DNA of 42,388 bases from UBA9715 sp003452695 (GTDB lineage: Bacteria > Actinomycetota > Coriobacteriia > Coriobacteriales > Eggerthellaceae), in contig CAMOTA010000013.1 of NCBI GenBank assembly GCA_946625225.1, positions 1-42,388 of the forward strand, read 5' to 3'. The stretch's first letter is position 1. Each line of letters begins with the position of its first letter. The translations under genes were made by a program, and so were the position numbers. The notes under the pieces were generated by a model. That model ran no database searches, was not told the origin of the DNA, and saw only the letters and a program-made list of their open reading frames with translations. Shown here piece after piece: positions 26,258 to 35,100 of the stretch.

Positions 26258-27784
26258 TTAGCGGGCTATGGTGTTGCTTACGTATGGAGTGGAATCCTTC
26301 AGCACCACGTCGTGCGCGCCGCCTTCCACGATGCTCGTGGAGCTGACAAGCGTCAGCTTCGCCTTGTCCTGCAGCTCGGGGATGCTGATGGCGCCACAGT
26401 TGCACATGGTGGATTTCACCTTCGAAAGCGTTACGGCCACGTTGTCCTTCAGCGGGCCAGCGTAGGGCACGTAGGAATCCACGCCTTCCTCGAAGGTCAG
26501 GCCCTTCTTGTCGCCGCCCAGGTCGTAGCGTTGCCAGTTGCGCGCACGGCTGGACCCTTCGCCCCAGTATTCCTTCATGTACGAGCCGTTCACCTGAACG
26601 CGGTTGCTCGGAGCCTCGTCGAAGCGCGCGAAATAGCGGCCGAGCATTACGAAATCAGAGCCCATGGCCAACGCCAGCGTTATATGGTGGTCGTACACGA
26701 TGCCGCCATCGGAACACAGCGGAATGTACACGCCCGTTTCCTTGAAATACGCGTCGCGGGCCTTGGCAACTTCGATGGTGGCCGTTGCCTGGCCGCGTCC
26801 GATGCCCTTTTGCTCGCGCGTGATGCAGATGGACCCGCCGCCTATGCCGATTTTTATGAAGTCGGCGCCGGCATCGGCCAGGAAGCGGAAGCCTTCCTCG
26901 TCCACGACGTTGCCCGCCCCGACCTTCACCGTGTCGCCGTAGTGCTCGCGAATCCAATCGATGGTCTTCTTCTGCCAGACCGAATAGCCCTCGGAGCTGT
27001 CGATGCACAGGACGTCGACACCGGCATCCACCAGCGCAGGCACGCGTTCGGCATAGTCGCGCGAATTGATGCCCGCGCCCACCATGTAGCGCTTGTGCTC
27101 GTCCAGCATTTCCAGCGGATTGGACTTGTGCTGGTCGTAGTCCTTGCGAAAGACCATGTAGGCCAAGTTACCCTTGTCGTCGACCAAGGGAAGCGAGTTC
27201 AGCTTGTGATCCCAGATTATGTCGTTCGCCAGCTTCAGCGACGTGTCCGCAGGCGCCACGACCAGCTTTTCGAACGGGGTCATAATGTCGCCGACCTTGG
27301 TGTCCAGGCTCATGCGGGTCAGGCGGTAGTCGCGCTCCGTTACGATGCCGAGCAGCTTGCCGTGCGGTTTGGCTCCTTCGGTAACGGGCATGGTCGAATG
27401 CCCGGTTTTTTCCAGCAATGCCACGACATCGGCAAGCGTCATTTCGGGCGACAGGTTGGCATCGGACACGACGAAGCCCGCCTTGTAATCCTTCACGCGC
27501 GCAACCATGGCGGCCTGGTCTTCGATGGACTGCGATCCGTAGATGAACGACATGCCGCCTTCGGTGGCAAGCGCCACGGCCATCTTGTCGTCGGAAACCG
27601 CCTGCATAATAGCCGAAACCATGGGGATGTTCAGGCTGATGGGCGGTTCTTCTTCGCCGCGACGATACTTCACGAGCGGCGTTTTCAGGCTGACGTTTGC
27701 CGGGATGGTTTCCTCGGACGTATAGCCGGGCACCAACAGGTACTCGTTGAATGTGCGCGACGGTTCCTCGAAATAGTAAGCCAT
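26258..27784 (-). CDS. guaB: IMP dehydrogenase, Tritrichomonas-type
   Basis: GuaB (508 residues) oxidises IMP to XMP, the committed step to GTP. The barrel has the catalytic Cys320 in GIGGGSICITREQKG, the dyad Arg-Tyr in RNWQRYDLGG, and SDGGIVYDHH. Two CBS domains sit at about residues 100-225. The GGGSICIT loop and the EYWGEGSSRARNW segment match the divergent IMPDH lineage known from Tritrichomonas foetus rather than the common GPGSICTTR type. ATG 27784 follows AAGGGGA. The gene is monocistronic. Confidence 0.94.
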   Translation of the reverse strand: MAYYFEEPSRTFNEYLLVPGYTSEETIPANVSLKTPLVKYRRGEEEPPISLNIPMVSAIMQAVSDDKMAVALATEGGMSFIYGSQSIEDQAAMVARVKDYKAGFVVSDANLSPEMTLADVVALLEKTGHSTMPVTEGAKPHGKLLGIVTERDYRLTRMSLDTKVGDIMTPFEKLVVAPADTSLKLANDIIWDHKLNSLPLVDDKGNLAYMVFRKDYDQHKSNPLEMLDEHKRYMVGAGINSRDYAERVPALVDAGVDVLCIDSSEGYSVWQKKTIDWIREHYGDTVKVGAGNVVDEEGFRFLADAGADFIKIGIGGGSICITREQKGIGRGQATATIEVAKARDAYFKETGVYIPLCSDGGIVYDHHITLALAMGSDFVMLGRYFARFDEAPSNRVQVNGSYMKEYWGEGSSRARNWQRYDLGGDKKGLTFEEGVDSYVPYAGPLKDNVAVTLSKVKSTMCNCGAISIPELQDKAKLTLVSSTSIVEGGAHDVVLKDSTPYVSNTIAR

Positions 27785-27819
27785 AGATGTCCCCTTCGTC
27801 CGGCAGCTCCCTTTCGGCC

Positions 27820-27825
27820 ATTATA
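27820..27825 (-). promoter_or_regulatory. Possible -10 box of guaB
   Basis: A perfect TATAAT on the minus strand, about 36 bp before the guaB start codon. The sequence 17 bp upstream is not a good -35. Confidence 0.35.
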
Positions 27826-28020
27826 CGCGCCCAAAGCCCCCAAGTGGCCCAGAACAAGGCCATTGGAACACGTTGCTCCCGCGATCTGCGGCGCGGCCGT
27901 CTCTGGCGCGCGCTGCTGCGGGGCGAAAGGGGGAGTGTTCCGGTAGTTTTGCCTGCAAGAGCCGCCCCGAACGGTTATTTCAGCATCCGAACGATAACCG
28001 ATGCTGGCTGATATATATAA

Positions 28021-28041
28021 CTTGAGTCTGTTTGACTTAAG
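28021..28041. promoter_or_regulatory. HAIR operator for HspR
   Basis: CTTGAGT, 7 nt, ACTTAAG differs from the HspR consensus CTTGAGT-N7-ACTCAAG at one base. A TATATATAA tract ends just before it. HspR is the actinobacterial heat-shock repressor, so hsp20 should be derepressed by heat. The hairpin CAGCATC/GATGCTG lies just upstream. The rest of the gap 27785-28182 has no gene. Confidence 0.85.
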
Positions 28042-28182
28042 TTTTCGAAAAGGTAACGCTTAGGTTTTATGAATTGACGATGCTCACCAAGGAGCGTATA
28101 ACGAGAATCGTTAACAGAGAGCGAGACGGTGGGCGGTTAAAACTCGGAGCCGCCCATCACCAAGAAAGGAAGATGATTAGTT

Positions 28183-28623
28183 ATGGCAATGATCGTACCC
28201 CGCAGAACGCACAGCCCGTTCGACGCATTCCTGTCCGACCCCTTCGACACCTTCTTCGGCAGCGCCCCGGTGCAGCATTCCACCCCCAACCTGATGCGCA
28301 CCGACATCAAGGACTGCGAAGGCAGCATCGAAATCGTCATCGACCTGCCCGGATTCGAAAAGGACAACGTTTCCGCCGAGCTGAAGGACGGCATGCTGAC
28401 CGTTTCCGCAACCACCGAGAGCACCGAAGAGAAGAACGAGGGCACCTTCGTGCGCAAGGAGCGCTTCACCGGCCGTTGCAGCCGCAGCTACTATGTGGGC
28501 GAGGAAATCGAAGAAGCCGACATCAAGGCCAAGTTCGACAACGGCACTCTGCAGATTAGCGTGCCCAAGAAGGTGGAGCAGCCGAAGCTTGAAGAATCGC
28601 GCAGCATCGCCATCGAAGGCTAG
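28183..28623 (+). CDS. Hsp20 small heat-shock protein
   Basis: A 146-residue alpha-crystallin-type holdase. The N-terminus is aromatic and Pro-rich (PFDAFLSDPFDTFFG), the crystallin domain spans about 38-130 with IVIDLPGFEKDNVSAEL, GTFVRKERFTG and FDNGTLQISVPKK, and the tail is short. It binds unfolding proteins without ATP. ATG 28183 has AAAGGAAG upstream; ATG 28189 is an alternative. The HAIR operator lies 142 bp upstream. A strong hairpin follows. Confidence 0.95.
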   Translation: MAMIVPRRTHSPFDAFLSDPFDTFFGSAPVQHSTPNLMRTDIKDCEGSIEIVIDLPGFEKDNVSAELKDGMLTVSATTESTEEKNEGTFVRKERFTGRCSRSYYVGEEIEEADIKAKFDNGTLQISVPKKVEQPKLEESRSIAIEG

Positions 28624-28725
28624 GCGCCTGTTCTCGCCATCCTGCGGCGATGTGCTTCTCCTCCTTGGCACGCCGCCGCAACCGTATCGCACCAACCCGC
28701 TCGGCTGACCTCCCCCTGCCAGCCG

Positions 28726-28768
28726 ATGAAGAAGCACCCGGGAACTCTCTCTCCCCCGGGTGCTTCTG
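28726..28768. terminator. Bidirectional terminator between hsp20 and the nicotinamidase gene
   Basis: AGAAGCACCCGGG and CCCGGGTGCTTCT form a perfect 13-bp stem around a pyrimidine-rich loop. It lies between two converging genes. T-runs are short on both sides. Confidence 0.65.
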
Positions 28769-28798
28769 CTTTCGCGAATGCACCGAAACGGCGGCGTT

Positions 28799-29368
28799 CT
28801 ATGCGCGCTCGGGGCGGTTGATAACCTCTATCTGCAGGCCTTCCAGGATGTCGAGCGCCTTTTCGTTCATGGCCAGGTCGGGCGCCGCAGTGCAGGCCGC
28901 ATCGACGACGATCGGCACGTCGGGACATGCCGCGCGCGCAATGACCGCATTCGACAGCACGCACATATTGGAAACGAGCCCCACGAGTTCGATGCTCTCG
29001 AACGGCGGCACGCCCACGCCGAGCGCGACTGTCTGGCGGTTCATCAGGCGCTCGAACAGCGCCGTGGAACCAAACGTGGGCTTCAGGAACACATCGTCGG
29101 AATCCTGCAGCCTGTCTGCAACGGCGCCGTACAGCCCATGGCCGTCCGACCCCTCTATGCAATGCGGAACGGGAAGCTTGCGCCCTTCCTGGGTTTCCAG
29201 ATAGTCCTTGTGATGCGTGTCGAAGGTGAAGCAGACTTCATCGCCGGCTTCGCGGTACTCGTCGATTTTCCGGGCAATCGGGCCATCCAGCAGCTCCGCC
29301 CCGTCGAACCCCAGCGCCCCATCGACGAAATCCTTCTGGTAGTCCACAACGATAAGCAAACGTTTCAT
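28799..29368 (-). CDS. Nicotinamidase-like cysteine hydrolase
   Basis: A 189-residue isochorismatase-fold hydrolase. The triad is visible as VVDYQKDFV (Asp), VFLKPTFGST (Lys) and GLVSNMCVLSNA (Cys). The metal site typical of PncA is less clear: FDTHHKDY could supply His residues. It may turn nicotinamide into nicotinate for NAD salvage, but related amidases share this layout. ATG 29368 follows GGAGAGGGG. It lies 46 bp after the TrpR-like regulator. Confidence 0.85.
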   Translation of the reverse strand: MKRLLIVVDYQKDFVDGALGFDGAELLDGPIARKIDEYREAGDEVCFTFDTHHKDYLETQEGRKLPVPHCIEGSDGHGLYGAVADRLQDSDDVFLKPTFGSTALFERLMNRQTVALGVGVPPFESIELVGLVSNMCVLSNAVIARAACPDVPIVVDAACTAAPDLAMNEKALDILEGLQIEVINRPERA

Positions 29369-29414
29369 GACCGACCCCTCTCCAAGCCGACAGCTTTCAT
29401 CTGCCGGTACGTGC

Positions 29415-29717
29415 CTATTGTTCTCCAAGCGGCCCCAATTCGTCAAGCGCCGCCCGATAGCCGCCCGCGCCATAGCTCAGGCATTTCGACACGCGCGCGA
29501 TGGTCGTGGCAGACGCGCCGGTGGCTTGCTCGATGCGGGCATACGACAACCCGGAATCCAACATGCGCGCCACTGCCAGGCGCTGCGAGCTTTCGCGGAT
29601 TTCGCGGATGGTGAACAGGTCCTCCAGCAACGCGAAGAGAACGTCTTTGTTCCCGATGGCGGAAAGAACCGTAAGCAGGTCCTCGACCTCTTCGGTTCGT
29701 ATGTCGTTTGCGGGCAT
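29415..29717 (-). CDS. YerC/TrpR-superfamily regulator
   Basis: A 100-residue all-helical DNA-binding protein of the YerC/YecD branch of the TrpR family. The helix-turn-helix is YARIEQATGASATTIARVSK; the preceding helices (LSAIGNKDVLFALLEDLFT, REIRESSQRLAVARML) are typical. Family members have no confirmed ligand; some lie near purine or aromatic genes. ATG 29717 follows AAGGAG. It is between cimA (100 bp upstream) and the nicotinamidase-like gene. Confidence 0.9.
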   Translation of the reverse strand: MPANDIRTEEVEDLLTVLSAIGNKDVLFALLEDLFTIREIRESSQRLAVARMLDSGLSYARIEQATGASATTIARVSKCLSYGAGGYRAALDELGPLGEQ

Positions 29718-29817
29718 CGCATGCTCCTTGTCTCGCCGCGGGGGACCATCTGCGTTGGACGGGCTGGCAAGTTGGGTGAAATAATCCGCCCATCCTTCCT
29801 GTTCAACTGTCCTTCGC

Positions 29818-31512
29818 CTAGGCCCCTACTCTCATCAGGCCGTACTCTATCGATTCGACGAGTGCGTTCCAAGATGCCTCGATAATGTTTTCCGATACGC
29901 CAACCGTTCCCCACGCCCCGTTGGCATCGCGGGTGGTAATGGTAACACGGGTGATGGCGTCGGTGCCTATGCTCTCGTCCAGCAAGCGCACCTTGAAGTC
30001 TATGAGCTCCATGTCGTTGACTTGGGGGAAGTGGTCCGCCAGGGCCAGATGCAATGCGTTGTCCAAGGCGCCGACCGGGCCCACTCCCTCGCCCGTTGCC
30101 ACGACGCGGGCCGTGCCGGCGGATTCGGCAGAGCCGGCGGGGTCGGCGGGGGTCTCTGCTGCATGGCGCCCGAGCGGTGCCGCAGCCGGTTCGGCCACGT
30201 GGATCTTTATGGTGGCCTCGGATTGCGCGTCTTTCGCCAACGCCCCCGTGTCTTCGCGGTCGTCCACGATAACACGGAAGCTTTCCAGCGTGAAATAGGG
30301 CTCGTAGCTGCCCAAACTGCGCGCGATGAGCAGCGCCAGCGATCCATCTGCCACTTCATAGGAATAGCCCGACGCCTCGCGCTGTTTCACTTCGTCGAGT
30401 ATGGCCTGCACGCTTTCGGGCCGGTCGCCCAGGTCGAAGCCGAGCGATGCCGCTTTGGCGGCCAACGTGGCCTTGCCGGCAAGTTCGCTTACCAACATGC
30501 GCGCGTCGTTTCCCACCACCTCGGGCGACACATGGTCGTAGGCTTCGGGAAAGCGCGCGATGGCACTGGCATGCAGGCCACCCTTGTGCGCGAATGCGGA
30601 GCGCCCCACATAAGGCGTGTGCTTCCACACCGAGAAGTTGCAGATGTCGGCCACGTAGGTTGCCACGCTCGTCAGCTCGCGCAGCTTGTCGGAGCCGACG
30701 CACGTGTGGCCCATCTTCAGTTCCAAATCGGCGATTACGGTAAGCAGATCGGCGTTGCCCACGCGTTCGCCATAGCCGTTTATCGTGCCCTGCACCTGAC
30801 TGGCTCCGGCACGCACGGCGCAAAGCGTGTTCGCGATGGCGCAACCGGAATCGTTGTGGCAATGGATGCCAATGCGAGGCATGCTGCGTTCGGAACCTTG
30901 CTCTTCGCAGGCAGATTCCAGGTTCGCCACGACCGCGGCCACCGCCTGTTCCACCTGAAACGGCAACGCCCCGCCGTTGGTCTCGCACAAGTCGATGCTG
31001 TCCGCGCCTGCCAGCGCCGCTGCGCGCAGGCACGCCAACGCGTAGTCGGGATTCGCCCGATAGCCATCGAAGAAATGCTCGGCATCGAAGACGATTTCAA
31101 GGCCGTGGCCCTTCAGGAAGGACACTGAATCGTGAATCATGCGCAGGTTCTCGTCCAGCGTGGTCTGCAGAGCGCGCGTTACCTGCTCGTCCCACGTTTT
31201 GCCCACAATGGCAACGACCGGCGCCCCGCTGGCAACCAGATCCGCCAGGCCGGCGTCCTTTTCCGCGGCCACGTCCTTCTTGCACGTGGCGCCAAACGCC
31301 GCCAAACGAGCATGCGCAAGCGGGCGTTCGCGCAACTCGCGGAAAAACGCAATGTCCTTCGGGTTGGAAGCGGGGAAACCGCCTTCGATAATGTCGATGC
31401 CGAAGTCGTCCAACCGCCGGGCAATGCGCAGCTTGTCTTCAAGCGAAAGCGCCACGCCCTGCGCTTGCTCGCCATCGCGCAACGTCGTGTCGTATGTGAC
31501 AACCTTGCTCAT
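29818..31512 (-). CDS. cimA: (R)-citramalate synthase
   Basis: CimA (564 residues) condenses pyruvate and acetyl-CoA into citramalate, opening the threonine-independent route to isoleucine. It has the DRE-TIM barrel signatures YDTTLRDGEQAQG and GIHCHNDSGCAIAN, the linker region, and a C-terminal regulatory domain (LIDFKVRLLDE, VTITTRDANGAWGTVGVS). Length and the two-domain shape match the CimA type rather than 2-isopropylmalate synthase. An insertion of about 35 Ala/Pro/Gly-rich residues lies in the regulatory domain. The ATG at 31512 has almost no ribosome-binding site; a possible promoter lies so close that the mRNA may be leaderless. Confidence 0.92.
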   Translation of the reverse strand: MSKVVTYDTTLRDGEQAQGVALSLEDKLRIARRLDDFGIDIIEGGFPASNPKDIAFFRELRERPLAHARLAAFGATCKKDVAAEKDAGLADLVASGAPVVAIVGKTWDEQVTRALQTTLDENLRMIHDSVSFLKGHGLEIVFDAEHFFDGYRANPDYALACLRAAALAGADSIDLCETNGGALPFQVEQAVAAVVANLESACEEQGSERSMPRIGIHCHNDSGCAIANTLCAVRAGASQVQGTINGYGERVGNADLLTVIADLELKMGHTCVGSDKLRELTSVATYVADICNFSVWKHTPYVGRSAFAHKGGLHASAIARFPEAYDHVSPEVVGNDARMLVSELAGKATLAAKAASLGFDLGDRPESVQAILDEVKQREASGYSYEVADGSLALLIARSLGSYEPYFTLESFRVIVDDREDTGALAKDAQSEATIKIHVAEPAAAPLGRHAAETPADPAGSAESAGTARVVATGEGVGPVGALDNALHLALADHFPQVNDMELIDFKVRLLDESIGTDAITRVTITTRDANGAWGTVGVSENIIEASWNALVESIEYGLMRVGA

Positions 31513-31520
31513 GGCTGCCT

Positions 31521-31550
31521 ATTGTACCCCAACATCCCAACACTGGTGAA
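31521..31550 (-). promoter_or_regulatory. Possible promoter of cimA
   Basis: On the minus strand TTCACC (31545-31550) is followed after 18 bp by TACAAT (31521-31526). The predicted start of transcription would fall within a base or two of the cimA ATG. Confidence 0.4.
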
Positions 31551-31703
31551 GGGTTTTCGCAGGCCAGAAGGAGAATACGCACCACCCCAGATGACCGGCG
31601 GCTTATTAGGGCGCTATTATGCCCCGGCGCGGTCCGCGTGCAGCGGCCTGATGCCGAAAGCCCAGCTCGCAGAGCCACGCGCCGCGCGGCCGGCGGACGA
31701 GGG

Positions 31704-31727
31704 GCATAACAAGGCCCTGTTATGCCG
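31704..31727. repeat. Small hairpin in the 674-bp repeat-rich gap
   Basis: GGCATAACA and TGTTATGCC flank AGGCCC. A related, weaker GGGCATAAT block occurs near 31617. This is one of several elements filling 31513-32186, which has no convincing gene. Confidence 0.6.
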
Positions 31728-31780
31728 CTCCCCCACCCAATCGCGCCCGTGTGTCGGGGGGGGCGCGTGTGTGTCAGTGC

Positions 31781-31862
31781 GTGTCAGGGGGGACGTTTCT
31801 GTTGACACACGACCAAACAGCCCACCAGAGGATGTGTCAAGAGAAACGTCCCCCTGACACAG
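31781..31862. repeat. REP-like palindrome, family A copy 2
   Basis: Arms GTGTCAGGGGGGACGTTTCT and its inverted copy ending CCCCCTGACAC flank a 25-bp loop that includes CCAGAGGATG. It matches copies at 564-686 and 40905-40993. Confidence 0.85.
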
Positions 31863-32038
31863 GTCCGGTGAGTCAGCGAGGGCGGCCGTGGTGCCCCGAA
31901 TTGCCGCGAAGATTGGGCGAAGCGGCCTTCGCGCCTCGAGCACGATCTGAACGGCAAGGCAGGGTGCCACGGGCGGCCGCAGCGTCGGGGCCCGAGGGCG
32001 GCCGCAGCCCCGGGTCGCAGGACGCCAACGGTGAGTCG

Positions 32039-32148
32039 GCGAGAAGTCGCAGGGTGCGCCGGATAGGCGAGAAGGGCCCGCCGACGCGTACTAGCTGCTA
32101 CGCGGAGGCGGGCCCTGAACGCCTAGATGACGTGCGCTGCGGCTTCGC
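32039..32148. repeat. Structured ~110-nt repeat, copy 1
   Basis: Almost the whole length folds into one long stem: an outer GAAGTCGCAG/CTGCGGCTTC helix, a GTGCGCC/GACGTGC helix with one mismatch, a GA/GA internal loop, TAGGCG/CGCCTA, an AGAA/TGAA internal loop, GGGCCCGCC/GGCGGGCCC and a CGCGTA/TACGCG tip. Copy 2 lies at 41035-41143. Both follow a family A REP, and both are followed by a short hairpin (here 32165-32181) just before a minus-strand stop codon (here 32187). Confidence 0.85.
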
Positions 32149-32186
32149 AGCGTCGGCTTGTTATGCCGGCCGTCGGCCGGCGTACC

Positions 32187-35100
32187 CTAAAGCTGCCTGC
32201 GGAAAGCCAGGAGCTTTTCTACGCCGCCGGCGACGATTACGCCAAGGCCCATGGGCACGGCGAAGGGGGCGAAGGGATTGCCCGCAAGGGCACGGCGCAC
32301 GTCTTCGGGGTTGCTGGAGGATATTTCGGTCCAGCGGGCGCCGGGGGTCGTGGCTTTCTCCTGCTCTTGCTGGGCTTGAACTTGCTCGTTCACCTTTTGG
32401 GTTACCTTCGGGTCGACCGTAACGCCAACGGTGTCGGGCGACGTCGTCTGGTTGTTCTGGGTTGTGGGCGCGTCAATCTCGGTGACGGTGCGACGGGGAG
32501 TGGTCTCTTCGTCCTTTTCCGACTGATTGTTGTCATTGTTTCTGTTGTTGTCATTATTATTGTTGTTGTTATTATTATTATTATTGTTGTTGTTGTTGTT
32601 GTTATTGTTGTTATTGTTGTTATTGTTGTTGTTATTGTTGTTGTTGGGCTTTTCGGGCTTCTTGTTCAGCTCGCTTTCGATGTTGTCGCTCTTTTCGTCC
32701 TTCCGCTCGTTGGAATTGCCGTTTTCACCCACGCGCACGGTAAGCAGACACACGTTGGATTTTCCGGACCGGCCATCGTCGAGCGAGCGCACGATAACGC
32801 GAATGTAGATGACGGGGGTTGGCTCGGCGTCGCCCGAGCTGGCATCGGGCGACGAGCTGCTGGCGTCTTCTTCGATTTTGCTGGTGGGAACGCGCAACGG
32901 GTTCAGGCCCATTTCCTTCTTATAGGTGGTCGTCTTGCCGTTGATGATGGTCTGCCATTCGCATTCCACGTTCTTGGGCGTGTCGCCGCCGACTACGACC
33001 AGGTGGGGCGTGAAGACGGCGTCTTGTCCGGCAATGGGCGGAATGTAGTCCAGCGTGACGATGAAACCATCGCCTTCCTCGATTTGAACCGGTTCGGATT
33101 CCACGGTAACGTACTCGCCGGTCGCCGGGTCCTCGATATCGGTTTCGAGCGCAACCTTGAACCAGTTGCCGATGTGCTCCTTGTCGGTTTTCACGCGAAG
33201 GGTCTGCACGGAATCGGCGCCGTATTTGCTCCAGGTGGCCTTGTTATCGGTGGAGCGGTACCAGGTGAAGCCGAAACGCGCATTGCCGATGGCCTCGTTG
33301 GGCACGGCCGACAGATAGGCGTCGTAGCCCTTGGGCACGGGAACGTAGTCGATGGAAACCTTCAGGTCCGTCTGGATTTCGGGTTCCGGTTCCGGTTCCA
33401 CGGGCTCGGGCTCTTTGAAGTTAACGGTTATCGAGCTTATCCAGCGCAGGTCGTTGGCCTCGATGGTATTGCTGGCGGGCTGCTCGAACAGGATGCGGAA
33501 ACGCGTGTTTTCCAGATACTCGCCAGCAGCGGCAGACGAGTCGGACGAGCTGCCCGTGCCGGCAGACGATCCCGAGCTGGCCGAACCGGTCGAGGCACTG
33601 GAGCCGCTGGTTGCGGCGGATTCGGAAGACGCATCGGTGGAAGCGGCGCTGCCAGAACCTGCGGCGTCGCCCGTGCCGCCCGTGCCACCTGTGCCGCCCG
33701 TGCCGTCGGTGCCGTCGGTGCCCGCAGGCGCCGATTCCTCAGATTCCTCCGCTTGCGTGGACACGTTCGTGGCCCCGTCTTCGTGCACGTAGGAATCCTT
33801 GGCCACGACCACGTAGGTCTGCTCGGCCTGCGACAGGTACACCAGGTCGGTCCAGGGGATGTTCGTGGTGGTCTTGTCGTGGTTGTTGAAGAAGTCGATG
33901 GATTCGATGTTGGCCTGCTCTTCCAGCGGAATGCCTGCATCGGCCAGCAGCAGCGGCAGGGTGGTGCCGCGGCCCGAAATGGTCTGGCGCTTGCCGCCTG
34001 CGTTCATGGTGTAGGTTTTCGTGTTGATGTCCAGCGCCTTGCTCGTTTCGGTGTTCACCAGGTCCTTGTCGTAGGTGGACGTCGTGGTGGTCGGCACGGC
34101 GGGGTCGGCCGAAGCGGCGCTCTTCGACGCGCTGTCCGCGCTGGATGCTGCCGCCGACGAAGCGCCGTCCGCGCTGCCTGCATCGGTAGCGCCGGCAGAG
34201 TCGGCGGCTGCGTCGGCCGCCCCCGCTTCGCCCGTGCCTTCCACGTCTTCCGCATCTGCAGTGCTTGCCGGGCGGTTCACGATGACCGTAAGCGTGTCCT
34301 GCGGGTCGTTTGCACCCTGCATGTCGACCGGCGCATCTTCGGAGCGCACTTCCACCTGGGTCCAAATGGGATCGCCGTTCGCGCCCTGGGTGGACGTGCA
34401 GCGCACATACACCGGGCCGTTGCCCGTCAGGGTAAGGGTGCCATCGGCCGTTATGCTGGCTTCCGAAGAATCGACCGGAGCACCTGCCGTGTCCAGAACT
34501 TCCCACTTCAGGTCTTCGAACTTGTTCGCGCTGGCCTTGGCCAAGCCAGAGCCCTTCACGCTGTCGAGGGTGCTCTTCTCGTCGTTAACGCTGTCCCACA
34601 CTTCCACCTGGGCCCAGAAATCGTAGCCCGCGCGTTCGCTGTCGGAAAGCGTGATGGTCTCGCCTTCCAGGCAAGCCGCGCCCGTGTGCGCTTCGGGCTT
34701 GTGGATGGCAATGGCGCCGATGTAGGGAGCCTCGACGTACACGCTGAATTCCACGCGGAAATCGGTGGGCAGGATTTCGCTCGGCAGGGCGCCCGTGAAA
34801 TCGTCTGCAGGCTCGCAGGTGACCGTGACCACGCCCGAACCGCCGCCGGCGCCCTTCAGGGTGGCGACGCCGTCCTTTTCCTCGATGGTGGCCAGCTTCT
34901 CGTCCGACACCTTCCATTTCACGAAATCGGCGATGGTAGCGTCCTTTTCGCTGGCGGCGGAGCTTGCCGGGTTGGCGCCCGTGCTTTCGCCGGTCTGCGT
35001 GCCCGTCTGATTGGCGGGCGCGGGGCGCGTGCTGGCAGACGATGCGCTGTTGGCGGACTGGGTGGTTGCGGACTTGTCGTTTTCCGCCTGGGTCTTCGCG

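Noticed and set aside
28074..28559. A 161-residue plus-strand frame overlapping hsp20
   Set aside because: Shares the DNA of the hsp20 gene in another frame, with an Arg/His-rich composition.
32187..32300. Sortase signal at the end of the giant surface protein
   Set aside because: A hydrophobic segment and a basic end are present but no LPxTG-like motif precedes them.
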